Origin: Kuafuiihalomonas sp039024635
Lineage (GTDB): Bacteria > Myxococcota > Kuafuiibacteriia > Kuafuiibacteriales > Kuafuiibacteriaceae
Direction: 5' to 3'
Assembly (NCBI GenBank): GCA_039024635.1
Contig: JBCCQA010000044.1
Location: 1-34,611 of the forward strand
Length of the DNA: 34,611 bases
Shown: positions 16,839-25,601 of the stretch, one piece after another
Layout: every line of letters starts with the position of its first letter
Numbering within the stretch: the stretch's first letter is position 1
Position numbers and translations under genes: made by a program
Notes under the pieces: generated by a model
The model's input: the letters and a program-made list of their open reading frames with translations, nothing else
Told to the model about the DNA's origin: nothing
The model's database searches: none

Positions 16839-18125
16839 ATGAGCACCACACAGTCTGCAGCCCTGCTGGAGCGGGCGCGCTCGGTCATACCGGGCGGCGT
16901 CAACAGCCCGGTCCGAGCCTTCGGCTCGGTCGGCGGGACCCCGCGCTTCATTCGCCGCGCCCAAGGCGCGAAGCTTTGGGACGAAGATGGTCAAGAGTAC
17001 CTGGACTACGTATGCTCATGGGGCCCGATGATCATGGGCCACGCCCACCCGTCGGTGGTGGAGGCGGTGAGCCGAGCTGCCGCCGACAGCTCGAGCTTCG
17101 GCGCCCCGACCGCAGTCGAAGTGGAGCTCGCCGAGCACGTGGTCGCTCGCATAGAGTCGGTGGACAAACTGAGACTCACCTCCTCCGGAACCGAGGCCGC
17201 CATGAGCGCCATCCGCCTCGCTCGCGCAGCGACGAAGCGGGACAAGATCATCAAGTTCGAGGGCTGCTATCACGGCCACGCCGATTTCCTGCTCGTAAAG
17301 GCCGGGTCGGGAGTGGCCACACTGGGGCTCCCCGACTCGCCGGGCGTACCGGAAGACTTCGTCCGCCATACGATCACCGTTCCCTTCCACGATCTGAAGG
17401 CCGTCGAGGCCGCATTCGACGCCCACCCCGACCAGGTGGCCTGCGTCGCTCTCGAGCCCATCACGGGCAACATGGGCGTCATCCCTCCCGAGTCCGGCTT
17501 CTTGGCCGAACTGAAGGCTTTGGCCCACGGACGCGGCGCACTGCTCATGTTCGACGAGGTGATGACGGGCTTTCGCGTCCATCGACGCTGCGCCCAGGGG
17601 CTCTACGGGATCGAGCCCGACATCACGGCTTTTGGGAAGGTCATCGGAGGCGGCATGCCGATGGCCGGCTTTGGGGGTCGGGCCGAGGTCATGGATATGC
17701 TCGCTCCCAACGGGCCTGTTTACCAGGCAGGCACCCTTTCCGGGAATCCGTGCGCCGTCTCGGCTGGCCTCGCCACGCTTCGAGCCACGGATGACGATGC
17801 CGTGTATGCCCAACTGGAGCGCCAGGGGGCGCGGCTTCAAGCCGGCCTGGAAGCCGCTCTCGAGATCACCGGCATCTCGGGGAGAGTGCAGCGGGTTGGA
17901 TCCATGTTCACCCTCTTCTTCAACGACGGCGCGCCCGTTCGGAACTTCGTGGACGTGAAAGCCTGTGACCACCAGCGCTACGCCAAGTTCTTCCACGGGA
18001 TGCTCGATCGAGGGGTCTACTTCCCACCCAGTGGCTACGAAGCCTGCTTCATGTCCATTTGCCACGACGACGCGATCGTCGACGCGACCATCGAAGCCGC
18101 TCGGGGTGCGCTCAGCACGCTCTAG
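16839..18125 (+). CDS. hemL: glutamate-1-semialdehyde 2,1-aminomutase
   Basis: Converts glutamate-1-semialdehyde to 5-aminolevulinate with PLP, the last step of the C5 route to tetrapyrroles, in the cytosol. 428 residues, normal for HemL. Seen: VIPGGVNSPVRAFG near the start, SSGTEAAMSAIRLAR for phosphate binding, D239 in FDEVMTGFR below the PLP ring, and the Schiff-base K267 in DITAFGKVIGGGMPM. These separate it from ordinary class III transaminases. ATG at 16839, 9 bp after the kinase stop. Its TAG (18123-18125) interlocks with the TAG of the opposing pseudokinase gene at 18122-18124, sharing the palindrome CTAG. Confidence 0.96.
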   Translation: MSTTQSAALLERARSVIPGGVNSPVRAFGSVGGTPRFIRRAQGAKLWDEDGQEYLDYVCSWGPMIMGHAHPSVVEAVSRAAADSSSFGAPTAVEVELAEHVVARIESVDKLRLTSSGTEAAMSAIRLARAATKRDKIIKFEGCYHGHADFLLVKAGSGVATLGLPDSPGVPEDFVRHTITVPFHDLKAVEAAFDAHPDQVACVALEPITGNMGVIPPESGFLAELKALAHGRGALLMFDEVMTGFRVHRRCAQGLYGIEPDITAFGKVIGGGMPMAGFGGRAEVMDMLAPNGPVYQAGTLSGNPCAVSAGLATLRATDDDAVYAQLERQGARLQAGLEAALEITGISGRVQRVGSMFTLFFNDGAPVRNFVDVKACDHQRYAKFFHGMLDRGVYFPPSGYEACFMSICHDDAIVDATIEAARGALSTL

Positions 18126-19324
18126 GCCCCGAGGGGGGTCGTTCGAGTCGGGACCTGGGCCGTCTCGACCGAGAAGGCACGTCGGAGATCCGCCAAGGCT
18201 TCGTCCATGTCGGCGTAGCGTTCCCGCAGGTCGTCTCGCGTCATGCGGTCGAAGACGTCGTCCACTTCGGTCGAGGCGTCTTCTCGGAGCTCTGAGGGCA
18301 TGGGAGATCGCCGGCCTGGGAGCTTTCCCACCAAGAGTTCGTACATGACCATGCCGAGCCCGTACACGTCCGCACCGGGCCCTGGCTCCAAACCGTCGAC
18401 CTGAAGCCGCTCCGGAGCGAGGTAGGGGACCACACTTCCACCCACCAGGATGGGAGGCATCGAACCTCCCGCGTCACGCTCGCGGTCGGTCAGGGTCGCC
18501 ATCCCGAAGTCGGATACTCGAACGTTGCCAAGTTCATCCAGGAGCAGGTTCTCCGGCTTGACCCCCAAATGAAGGACGCCTGCACCGTGGGCTGCTCGCA
18601 GAGCCTCTCCTGCCTGAAGGAGCACACGTCCGCATTCGGCCACCGGGAGCTCTCCGTCGGCAAGCCTGCGGACCGAGCCCGCGCAGAGCTGGGTCACGAC
18701 GTAGGGATGCTCGGCGTCGGGGTTCTGGTCCAAGGGCTCGGCGATGAAGGGGTGACGAAGGCTAGCCGCCTCCTCGATTCGCTCACGCCATCGGAGCACG
18801 ACCTCGTCTCGACGGAGAAAGGCGGCGCTGGTGAACAAGCTTCGAGCTTCCTTCAGGGCGACGGTCCGGCCGAGAGGGAGGTGTCGAGCCCGGTAGACGG
18901 TGGCAACCGGCCCTTCGGCAATGAGCTCCTCCTTCCGGTAGCGTTTGTCGAGAAGGTCCTCGATGGCGTGGGGAGTCCGTTCGCTGGGACGGCCGCGGAG
19001 ACTGCTGGGAGGGACCGGCTCCGGAGCTTGAGCGGGCACCGAGATCTCGGTGGAGAAAAAGCGTCCCAGCTGGCCACGAAACTTGGCTTCCTCGACGCCT
19101 TGGAGCAGCAAATCGCCCTGGTCCGTCAGGCTGACTAGGTTGGCGGAGGCATCGGCGGTCAGGTAACCGTTCTTCTCCAAGAACCCACAGTACTCGCCGA
19201 AGTTGAGGCTGATGCTGTTGTCGAGCACGCGCTCGGCTTCGGTGAGGGGGACACGCTCTCCGAAGAGATCCGTCCGTTTGAGGGTCCGAAGGATGAACTT
19301 TGCTTCTTCGAGGAGGAGCTCCAT
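18122..19324 (-). CDS. winged-helix plus pseudokinase protein
   Basis: 400 residues from the ATG at 19324; the frame stays open to 19846 but that part lies opposite the J-protein gene and has no coding character I trust. Residues 1-90 look like a winged helix-turn-helix (VLDNSISLNFGEYCGFLEKN then GYLTADASANLVSLTDQGDL). Residues 128-385 have the protein-kinase fold with K158 (VALKEA), DFG at D272 and LAPERL, but the catalytic loop reads H252-L-G254-VKPEN, so the HRD aspartate is glycine. There is no TM helix. It is therefore likely a cytosolic scaffold or nucleotide sensor. It is divergent from the J-protein gene. Confidence 0.85.
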   Translation of the reverse strand: MELLLEEAKFILRTLKRTDLFGERVPLTEAERVLDNSISLNFGEYCGFLEKNGYLTADASANLVSLTDQGDLLLQGVEEAKFRGQLGRFFSTEISVPAQAPEPVPPSSLRGRPSERTPHAIEDLLDKRYRKEELIAEGPVATVYRARHLPLGRTVALKEARSLFTSAAFLRRDEVVLRWRERIEEAASLRHPFIAEPLDQNPDAEHPYVVTQLCAGSVRRLADGELPVAECGRVLLQAGEALRAAHGAGVLHLGVKPENLLLDELGNVRVSDFGMATLTDRERDAGGSMPPILVGGSVVPYLAPERLQVDGLEPGPGADVYGLGMVMYELLVGKLPGRRSPMPSELREDASTEVDDVFDRMTRDDLRERYADMDEALADLRRAFSVETAQVPTRTTPLGA

Positions 19325-19435
19325 CGTGACTGGTGTTCCAGGCCTCTTCACGGGGACTCGAATCCTCCGGCCGACCGGGGTCCAAGTCAAACCAACGGCT
19401 TGCACCCTGTGCAGCGCTCGTGCAAATCCATCCAA

Positions 19436-20239
19436 GTGGTCGAGTCGGCCGTCGACAATCCCTACGCGGTGCTCGGCGTCAGCAGCACGGCAACACAAGA
19501 AGAGATCCAGGCAGCCTACAAGCGCAAAGCCCGGGAGCTCCATCCCGACGTCAATCGGCAGCCTGATGCCGAGGCTCGTTTCAAGAGACTCGTGGCCGCC
19601 TACGATGTCTTGCGGGACGAGAACAAGCGCGCCCGATGGGACGCCTTCGGAAAGAAGAGCCCACGGAAGAGCCGAAGCGTTCGCTACGAAGACGTGAGGG
19701 TGGGAACCGACGACCTTCGTCGAAGCTGGCATCGAAGAGAGATCGAGCTGCGAATCGAGCTTTCTGAGGCGTTCACCGGCACATCGACCACCGTACGCGT
19801 TCCCGGGCGGAGACCGGGCGCCACTCCGCGTACGGTGAAGATCCACATCCCTCCCGGCGCCCGGACCGGAGACAGACTTCGGCTGGACGATCCACCGACC
19901 ACGGTCGTGCTGTCGGTGGACACCGGAGACTTCCGGCTGGAAGGCCGAGACCTGTACGTCACACTTCCTGTGACGCCTTGGGAGGCCGCCCTCGGCGCCA
20001 CCCTGGACATGGCGGCGCCAAGAGGAACGCTGCGTGTTCGAGTTCCGGCCGGCAGCTCATCGGGCGCCCGGCTGAGGTTGCGTCATCAAGGCCTCCCGTC
20101 CAAGCCCGACAGAGGCGGCCCCACGGGGCACATGTACGTCGATGTGCAGATCGTGTTGCCAAGCCAACTCTCAGAGCAAGAACGGCACCTGTTCGAGGAG
20201 TTGTCTCGATTGAGCGACTTTGCTCCACGAGACGATTGA
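19436..20239 (+). CDS. CbpA-like J-domain co-chaperone
   Basis: Hsp70 co-chaperone of about 267 residues from the GTG at 19436, which puts the J-domain at residue 8; a TTG at 19400 is the upstream alternative. The J-domain (8-62) is complete: NPYAVLGVSSTATQEEIQAA, then YKRKARELHPDVN with H36-P37-D38 intact. There is no DnaJ zinc finger and hardly any Gly/Phe region. Two C-terminal substrate-binding domains follow, with IELSEAFTGTS, VKIHIPPGARTGDRLRL and DLYVTLPVTPWEAALGATLD as in CbpA and type II DnaJ. No dnaK or grpE is adjacent. The kinase-ankyrin gene follows after 53 bp on the same strand. Confidence 0.9.
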   Translation: MVESAVDNPYAVLGVSSTATQEEIQAAYKRKARELHPDVNRQPDAEARFKRLVAAYDVLRDENKRARWDAFGKKSPRKSRSVRYEDVRVGTDDLRRSWHRREIELRIELSEAFTGTSTTVRVPGRRPGATPRTVKIHIPPGARTGDRLRLDDPPTTVVLSVDTGDFRLEGRDLYVTLPVTPWEAALGATLDMAAPRGTLRVRVPAGSSSGARLRLRHQGLPSKPDRGGPTGHMYVDVQIVLPSQLSEQERHLFEELSRLSDFAPRDD

Positions 20240-20292
20240 ATCCCTCGCGCTCGACTTTGACCCCGGCTTCTGGAGAATGCGGCCAAGTCGTC

Positions 20293-22194
20293 GTGAGCGA
20301 GGCCTTTCGAACGGGCGACCGAGTCGCCGCCTACACCCTGCTGTTCCGCCTTGGGAAAGGCGGAATGGGAGAGGTTTGGGCGGCTCGTCGAGGGAGCAAG
20401 GCCACGCCCATCGCCATGAAGCTTCTGAAAGCTCGCACCGACAAGAAGAGCCCCATGTTCCTGGACGAAGCTCGGACGGCAGCCGCGCTTCGACACCCCC
20501 ACATCGTCTCGACTTTCGAGTCCGGGGTGGAGCGGGGTCTGATGTACATCGCGATGGAGCTGGTGCCCGGTCCTTCGCTGCATTCCCTGCAGAAAGCCCT
20601 CAAGAGGAGCGGGCAGAGAATGCCCTCTGCCACCGTACGAGACGTGGGCATCGCCGTGGCCGACGCTCTGGCCTACGCCTCGGAGGTCAAGGTGAACGGC
20701 CGGCGCCTCGACCTCATCCATCGGGACATCTCCCCTCACAACATCCTCGCTTCGGTCTCGGGCCGGAGCTACCTGTCGGACTTCGGTGTAGCCCGCACCA
20801 CCTACCAACTCCACGAGACCATGCGGGGGGAGATCAGAGGCAAGCCCGGCTACATGTCTCCCGAGCAGGTCAACGAAGAGAGCCTGGATGCACGCTCGGA
20901 CCTTTTTTGTCTGGGGATCGTGCTCTGGGAGCTTGCCACCCAGCAGCGTCTTTTCAAGCGGGCCACTCTCCTCAAGGCACTGGTCGCAGTGGCCGAAGAG
21001 CCGGCGCCGGACGTGCGAGACATCGAGCCTGGGCTACCGGCTGCTTTTGCCGCCGCCATCGCTCGATGCCTCGACAAGGATCCTGCCCATCGCTTTCAGA
21101 GCGCAGCCGAGCTGCGGACCGCTCTGGAGGCCCTCGACCACCTAGGGCCCCGTTCGGAAGCCAACCTGGCGCACCTTATCTCCGCCTCCTATCCGGACGG
21201 CACCTTCGACGTGGCGGCCAAGACCGCCCAGATAGAGACGCGACCGCTCACGCCGGCGCCCAGCACCTCGGGCACCGTAGCGGCGCTCGACGACAGCTTC
21301 TCCTCCGTGCCCACTTTGAGTCGGGGGAAGGGCCCGGTCGTCTCGGCCCCCGATCTGGTCATCCCTCGACGCCGCCCCATTTGGCCCCTGGTCGTCGCGG
21401 TGCTGTCGGGCGTCGTGGCCACGCTGGCCCTCTTGGAGTTTGGGGGCACGTCTTTGTTGCCCGAGCCGCCGGCCTCCCCACCGCTACCCTCGGCTGCCGC
21501 CCCGACCAAGGTCGAATCGCCCCCCTCGAGGGTCTTGGCGCCCGCGCAGAGCAGCGTCCCGGTTCGGGCCCGCGAGGGTGACCTAGACGCCCTTCGAGCC
21601 CTCATCGAGTCGGGATCCGACGTCGACGCCCGAGGAGAGCTCGGCTGGCACGGGCTTCACTACGCCGTTCAGGCCCAGCATTCGGAGGTGCTGAGCTTCC
21701 TCCTGGAAGCAGACGCCGATCCTAATCCGCGCACCGAGGATACCGGGGACGCACCCCTCCACTTGGCCGCTCGCTACGGACGAGCCAACTACGTGAAGCT
21801 TCTCTTGGAGGGTGGTGCGGACCCAGACCTCCGAAACTTTGCCCTCGACACCGCGGCTCATGCCGCAATGATGGACCCGAGCGGCGAGCCTCGCGAGGTC
21901 CTTCGTGCCCTGAAGCGCCGAGGCGGTGACCTCGCCTCTCAGGGGGCGCTGGGCCATACACCCCTCTTGCGGGCCGTGGTGCAGGGTCACGAGACTGGCG
22001 TACGCGCGCTGCTGCGGATGGGCGTCAGGCCGAAGGCCCCCCATGAAGCGCTCGTGCTCGAAGCCGCCCGATACCCCACGATCCTGCGAATGATACTCAA
22101 AGTCCTGCCCCGTCGAGCCGTGAACGCCGAGCTTCTCGAAGAGCTCGAAGCCCGGGGCGAGCGAGCAGCCCTCCAGATCTTACGCCAGCGCTGA
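20293..22194 (+). CDS. Ser/Thr kinase fused to ankyrin repeats
   Basis: About 633 residues from the GTG at 20293, the first start just before the kinase fold; the frame extends to 19978 but only through the J-protein gene. Kinase domain 12-290: LGKGGMGEVW, K43, H143-R144-D145 in HRDISPHN, D163 in SDFGVARTT, GYMSPEQ. A Ser/Thr/Pro-rich linker leads to a membrane helix at about 363-382 (PLVVAVLSGVVATLALLEFG). The external part (about 425-625) is ankyrin repeats: AREGDLDALRALIESGSDVD, WHGLHYAVQAQHSEVLSFLL, APLHLAARYGRANYVKLLLE and TPLLRAVVQGHETGVRALLR. Sensing by ankyrins outside the membrane is unusual; PEGA or PASTA modules are the norm. Confidence 0.92.
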   Translation: MSEAFRTGDRVAAYTLLFRLGKGGMGEVWAARRGSKATPIAMKLLKARTDKKSPMFLDEARTAAALRHPHIVSTFESGVERGLMYIAMELVPGPSLHSLQKALKRSGQRMPSATVRDVGIAVADALAYASEVKVNGRRLDLIHRDISPHNILASVSGRSYLSDFGVARTTYQLHETMRGEIRGKPGYMSPEQVNEESLDARSDLFCLGIVLWELATQQRLFKRATLLKALVAVAEEPAPDVRDIEPGLPAAFAAAIARCLDKDPAHRFQSAAELRTALEALDHLGPRSEANLAHLISASYPDGTFDVAAKTAQIETRPLTPAPSTSGTVAALDDSFSSVPTLSRGKGPVVSAPDLVIPRRRPIWPLVVAVLSGVVATLALLEFGGTSLLPEPPASPPLPSAAAPTKVESPPSRVLAPAQSSVPVRAREGDLDALRALIESGSDVDARGELGWHGLHYAVQAQHSEVLSFLLEADADPNPRTEDTGDAPLHLAARYGRANYVKLLLEGGADPDLRNFALDTAAHAAMMDPSGEPREVLRALKRRGGDLASQGALGHTPLLRAVVQGHETGVRALLRMGVRPKAPHEALVLEAARYPTILRMILKVLPRRAVNAELLEELEARGERAALQILRQR

Positions 22195-22237
22195 TCAGCA
22201 CTTTTCTGACGACGCCAAACAGGGTGAGCTGCGTTCC

Positions 22238-23743
22238 GTGGAGCTACCCCTCCAACCGACCACGGTGGCCGGCATCGACCTCGGATCCAACAGCTTCCAC
22301 ATGATCGTGGTTCGATCCAATCAGGGTGGGAAGATCGAAGTGTTGGACAAGCTGCGTGAGCCGGTCCGCTTGGCCGCGGGCTTGGACGAGGAAGGCAACT
22401 TGGACCCTGCAGCGATGAAGCGAGGCTGGTCTGCACTCGAACGGATGGGAGAGCGGCTCCGCGATCTTCCGCGGGACCGAGTGCGTGCGGTAGGCACCAA
22501 TACCCTCCGAAAGGCCAAGAATGGCGCAAGCTTCCTCGAGCGCGGACAACAGCTCCTGGGTCATCCCGTACAGATCATCTCGGGCTCCGAGGAAGCCCGT
22601 TTGATCTTCGAAGGCGTCACCCACAGCGACTTCATCCCTTCGGGGCGACGCTTCGTCATGGACATCGGTGGGGGCTCGACCGAGTTCATCATTGGACGTG
22701 GCTTCTCGGCCGAGATGACCCACAGCCTCTTCATGGGCTGCGTTTCCTACTCGAAGCGCTTCTTCGGGGACGAGCGTATGACGTACGCCCACTTCGACGC
22801 AGCCGAGCTCGCGGCGGCCAAAGAACTGCGCAGTATCCGAGAGAGTTTTCGTCAGAGCGGTTGGGACCACGCCTTTGGTGCTTCCGGGACAATTCGGTCG
22901 GTGGCCCAGGTTCTGCGCGAGAAGGGCTGGACCACCGGCGACGTCACCCTGGCGGGTCTGGACGCTCTGGTGGATTCGATGGTGGCCCAAAAACGAGTGT
23001 CTCGACTCTCGCTAGAAGGTCTCGACCCCGACCGTGCACCGGTCTTCCCCGGCGGCGTGTCGGTCCTGCGCGCTTCCTTTCGCTCTTTGGGCATCACACG
23101 CCTTCAGGCTGCGACCGGCGCCCTTCGGGAGGGCTTGGCTTGGGAGCTCCTGGGCCGGACGGAGAACCGAGACATTCGCGAGGACACGGTGCAGGCCTTC
23201 GTCGAGCGATACGCAGTCGATGTCCGCCACGCGAAGCGGGTCCGCGAAACGGCCTACGCGTTGCTGGAGCAGGTCCGAGAGGTTTGGTCCCTCGACCCGG
23301 TCGTCGCCCGGCGCTTCCTAGGATGGGCGGCCGAGCTCCATGAGATCGGCATCAGCATCGCCTACACCGGCTACCACAAGCACGATGCGTACATCCTTCA
23401 GAACGCGACCATGCCGGGCTTCAGCCGGGACGAGCAGAGCACGCTTGCAAGCGTCCTTCGCGGGCATCGGCGCAAACTCCGGCGAAAGTTCTACAAGGAC
23501 CTTCCCCGGAAGACGGGTGTTTTTGCCCTGGGACTGACCGTTCTTCTTCGGTTAGCCGCGGTTCTTCATCGAAGCCGGACCGAAGAGTCATTGCCCCCGA
23601 TCTGCGTCGAAACCCCCAAGCGAGAGCGCCTGCGCCTCTGCTTTCCCCCCGGATGGCTGGAACAACACCCCTTGGTCCAGGCGGACCTCGAGGGCGAGCG
23701 GGAATATCTGAACCCGGTGGGCGTCCAACTCGAGTTCGCGTAA
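22238..23743 (+). CDS. Ppx/GppA family phosphatase (exopolyphosphatase)
   Basis: 501 residues, matching E. coli Ppx (513) and GppA (494). It hydrolyses terminal phosphates from polyphosphate and possibly pppGpp. The actin-like ATPase fold shows GIDLGSNSFHMIVV (12-25), the glutamate pair in SGSEEARLIFEG (E118/E119, the catalytic position) and MDIGGGSTEFIIG (141-153). The C-terminal part carries the HD-like domain with LHEIGISIAYTGYHKHDAY and LRGHRRKLRRKF typical of the longer members. Sequence alone does not separate Ppx from GppA, so no symbol is given. GTG start. Its TAA is 4 bp from the convergent DUF2780-type gene. Confidence 0.92.
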   Translation: MELPLQPTTVAGIDLGSNSFHMIVVRSNQGGKIEVLDKLREPVRLAAGLDEEGNLDPAAMKRGWSALERMGERLRDLPRDRVRAVGTNTLRKAKNGASFLERGQQLLGHPVQIISGSEEARLIFEGVTHSDFIPSGRRFVMDIGGGSTEFIIGRGFSAEMTHSLFMGCVSYSKRFFGDERMTYAHFDAAELAAAKELRSIRESFRQSGWDHAFGASGTIRSVAQVLREKGWTTGDVTLAGLDALVDSMVAQKRVSRLSLEGLDPDRAPVFPGGVSVLRASFRSLGITRLQAATGALREGLAWELLGRTENRDIREDTVQAFVERYAVDVRHAKRVRETAYALLEQVREVWSLDPVVARRFLGWAAELHEIGISIAYTGYHKHDAYILQNATMPGFSRDEQSTLASVLRGHRRKLRRKFYKDLPRKTGVFALGLTVLLRLAAVLHRSRTEESLPPICVETPKRERLRLCFPPGWLEQHPLVQADLEGEREYLNPVGVQLEFA

Positions 23744-23747
23744 AGGA

Positions 23748-24236
23748 TCAATCCATCAGTCCGCCCAGGACGCCCAGCACGCCCGCCGCGCCACCGCCCT
23801 CACCCTGGAGGAAGGGCAGCACCTTGCTCACAGTCTGCAGGAGATCGCCGTCCAGGCGCTGTCCCAAGAATTGGGTCAGAATGGGCACGAAGGTTTGCAC
23901 GTGGGACTCGTCGAGGCCCAGCTTGCCGAGGAGCGGCATCAACAGAGCAACGGCGCCGGCACTGCCGGCCAAGCCCCCACCCAGGCTCCCCAAGGCCCCA
24001 GAAAGCAGGCCACCCAGGCCCCCTGAAGCGTTGGACGAGGCGTCGCCCAGCTCGGACTCGGCGGCCTGGCGCCACGAGGACAGCTCGGGAATGGCCGATT
24101 CAAAACGCTCTGCCGTCTCGGCATCTGCTTGCGACCCAAGTGCATTCTTCACCAGGTCCAGCACGCCGCCCGCCAAGGCCTCGGCCTTGGGCCTCTCCAC
24201 GCCCATCTGTTGCGTGATCAGATCGATGAACTCCAT
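23748..24236 (-). CDS. DUF2780-type small Gly-rich protein
   Basis: About 162 residues from the ATG at 24236, which has GGTGGGGAG just upstream; a longer frame reaches 24272. The N-terminus (MEFIDLITQQMGVERPKAEA) and C-terminus (LGLDESHVQTFVPILTQFLG) match the pattern of DUF2780 (VcgC/VcgE-type) proteins as I remember it, separated by the typical Gly/Leu/Ser-rich centre (GGLGGLLSGALGSLGGGLAG). No signal peptide. Function unknown in the family. It lies 42 bp downstream of the PAS-receiver gene on the same strand, so co-transcription is likely. Confidence 0.8.
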   Translation of the reverse strand: MEFIDLITQQMGVERPKAEALAGGVLDLVKNALGSQADAETAERFESAIPELSSWRQAAESELGDASSNASGGLGGLLSGALGSLGGGLAGSAGAVALLMPLLGKLGLDESHVQTFVPILTQFLGQRLDGDLLQTVSKVLPFLQGEGGGAAGVLGVLGGLMD

Positions 24237-24278
24237 GCTCCCCACCCAACGAGAAAGGGCGCCGTCGGACAAGAGCTG

Positions 24279-25547
24279 TCAGCGCCGAAGCAAGAGCCGC
24301 TGGACCTGAGCGTCGAGCTCGACGAGGCGAAAGGGCTTCCCGATCGTGTCCGGGCCGCGGGATTCCTCTCCAATCCGATCGCTCACGGCGAGCAGAATCG
24401 GGCTCGAGACCCCCATGTGCCTCAGCTGAGCCTGGAGCTGGGAACCGCAGATCTCCTCCCCGTTCGAGTGGTCCAAGATGATGAGATCGAAGGAGCGCTC
24501 CGCGGCCCTCTCCAGGGCTTCGGATGCGTCGGAGGCGGTGCAGACCTCCCATCGACGCGCGTCTCCGATCCGCTTGGCAACGGTCCGGACCAGCGGATCA
24601 TCATCCACCCAGAGTATGCTCAGGGTTGATTCGGTCTCGGAGACCGACTGATCGCCGAGCAATCGGAAGAGCCGCCGGGTCAGATGATGAGCCTGGACTA
24701 CGGCGCTCTCTACGTCGTCCAGCAGAGGCCGAAGACTGGGGGGAGCCGCCTCCTTCGCCACCTCGACGTTCCCCAGAATCGTGGTGTGTGCATCGTTCAG
24801 ACCGTGTCCTAGGGTGCGCAGATCCGTTCGTCGCTCGGGCGCCTCGGCAGATAAACCGAGCCCGGCTCGGGAGAGCCGCTGGGGCGTCACATCTCGCTGC
24901 GTCGAGACCCAGTGGGTCACCCAGCCGGTTCCGTCCCGAACCGCCCGAACGTCGAGATGAACCACGAAGGGCCGACCATCCTTTCGATAGTTGGTCACCT
25001 CGACCTGAAGATCCTCGAAGGCTCGGAGCCGAGTCCGCATGTAGTCCAAGGCCTCGGGCTCTGTCCCGTCGCCCTGAAGTATCCGAGGCGTGAGCCCAAG
25101 GATCTCTTCGACCGCATAGCCAGTCATTCGGGTGAAGGCGGGGTTGGCGTATACAACGCGAGGTCCGGGAACCGAGAGTGGGGTCGCCTCCGTCATCAAC
25201 AGCACGTCGGCTGCATGGGCCATGACGCGTTCGACCAGCGCTTCATCGCGTGCAGGCCCCATGGAGGGAAGAGGGGCTCGAAAGTGAACGTCGACTTCTC
25301 CCTGACGTCCTACGAGATGGACGTTCTGGGTCCAGAGCCGCTCGTCGAGCCAGTGGTACAACGTAGCGGCGATGTGCTCACTCTCGGCCGCAGCGTGGCG
25401 AATGGTGTGAATCAGGCGATCTCGATGGGGCTCCAAGCCTCGCCAGAAGCCCTCGGGCTCGGACTGAGCCAGGTCGCCGTTCTCCCCGAAGAGCACGCGA
25501 CCTCGGAATATGTGGCCCGATCGATCCCTGACTTCGGAGCCCACCAT
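24279..25547 (-). CDS. PAS / DHp-like / receiver protein lacking an ATPase domain
   Basis: 422 residues from the ATG at 25547 (CGGAG just upstream); a TTG at 25583 is the longer option. Order: an unassigned N-terminal region with a possible metal- or haem-like helix (RDRLIHTIRHAAAESEHIAA); PAS at about 108-225 (VVYANPAFTRMTGYAVEEIL, RILQGDGTEPEA, NYRKDGRPF) followed by a PAC-like WVSTQRDVTPQ; a helical pair at 245-298 starting LGHGLND, like a histidine-kinase H-box (H248); then a receiver at 308-420 with VDDDP, phospho-acceptor D359 and the conserved K in IGKPF. No HATPase domain exists between DHp and receiver, so it cannot autophosphorylate. It is divergent from the peroxidase gene. Confidence 0.85.
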   Translation of the reverse strand: MVGSEVRDRSGHIFRGRVLFGENGDLAQSEPEGFWRGLEPHRDRLIHTIRHAAAESEHIAATLYHWLDERLWTQNVHLVGRQGEVDVHFRAPLPSMGPARDEALVERVMAHAADVLLMTEATPLSVPGPRVVYANPAFTRMTGYAVEEILGLTPRILQGDGTEPEALDYMRTRLRAFEDLQVEVTNYRKDGRPFVVHLDVRAVRDGTGWVTHWVSTQRDVTPQRLSRAGLGLSAEAPERRTDLRTLGHGLNDAHTTILGNVEVAKEAAPPSLRPLLDDVESAVVQAHHLTRRLFRLLGDQSVSETESTLSILWVDDDPLVRTVAKRIGDARRWEVCTASDASEALERAAERSFDLIILDHSNGEEICGSQLQAQLRHMGVSSPILLAVSDRIGEESRGPDTIGKPFRLVELDAQVQRLLLRR

Positions 25548-25601
25548 GCTCCGAATTCCGCAATGGGCAACCAGTCCCGTCAAGCGCAGCGTTTTCGACG
25601 A

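Noticed and set aside
19325..19846. N-terminal extension of the pseudokinase
   Set aside because: The frame is open but is antisense to the CbpA-like J-domain, and the winged-helix homology starts at the ATG at 19324.
19978..20292. N-terminal extension of the kinase-ankyrin protein
   Set aside because: It overlaps the J-protein gene out of frame; the kinase fold begins right after the GTG at 20293.
22188..22205. Terminator at GCTGATCAGC followed by ACTTTT
   Set aside because: The palindrome allows only a 3-bp stem with a 4-nt loop, too weak for an intrinsic terminator.
25070..25110. LOV photosensor in the PAS protein
   Set aside because: The motif reads GLTPRILQG; the flavin-binding cysteine of GxNCRFLQ is Pro, so it is an ordinary PAS.
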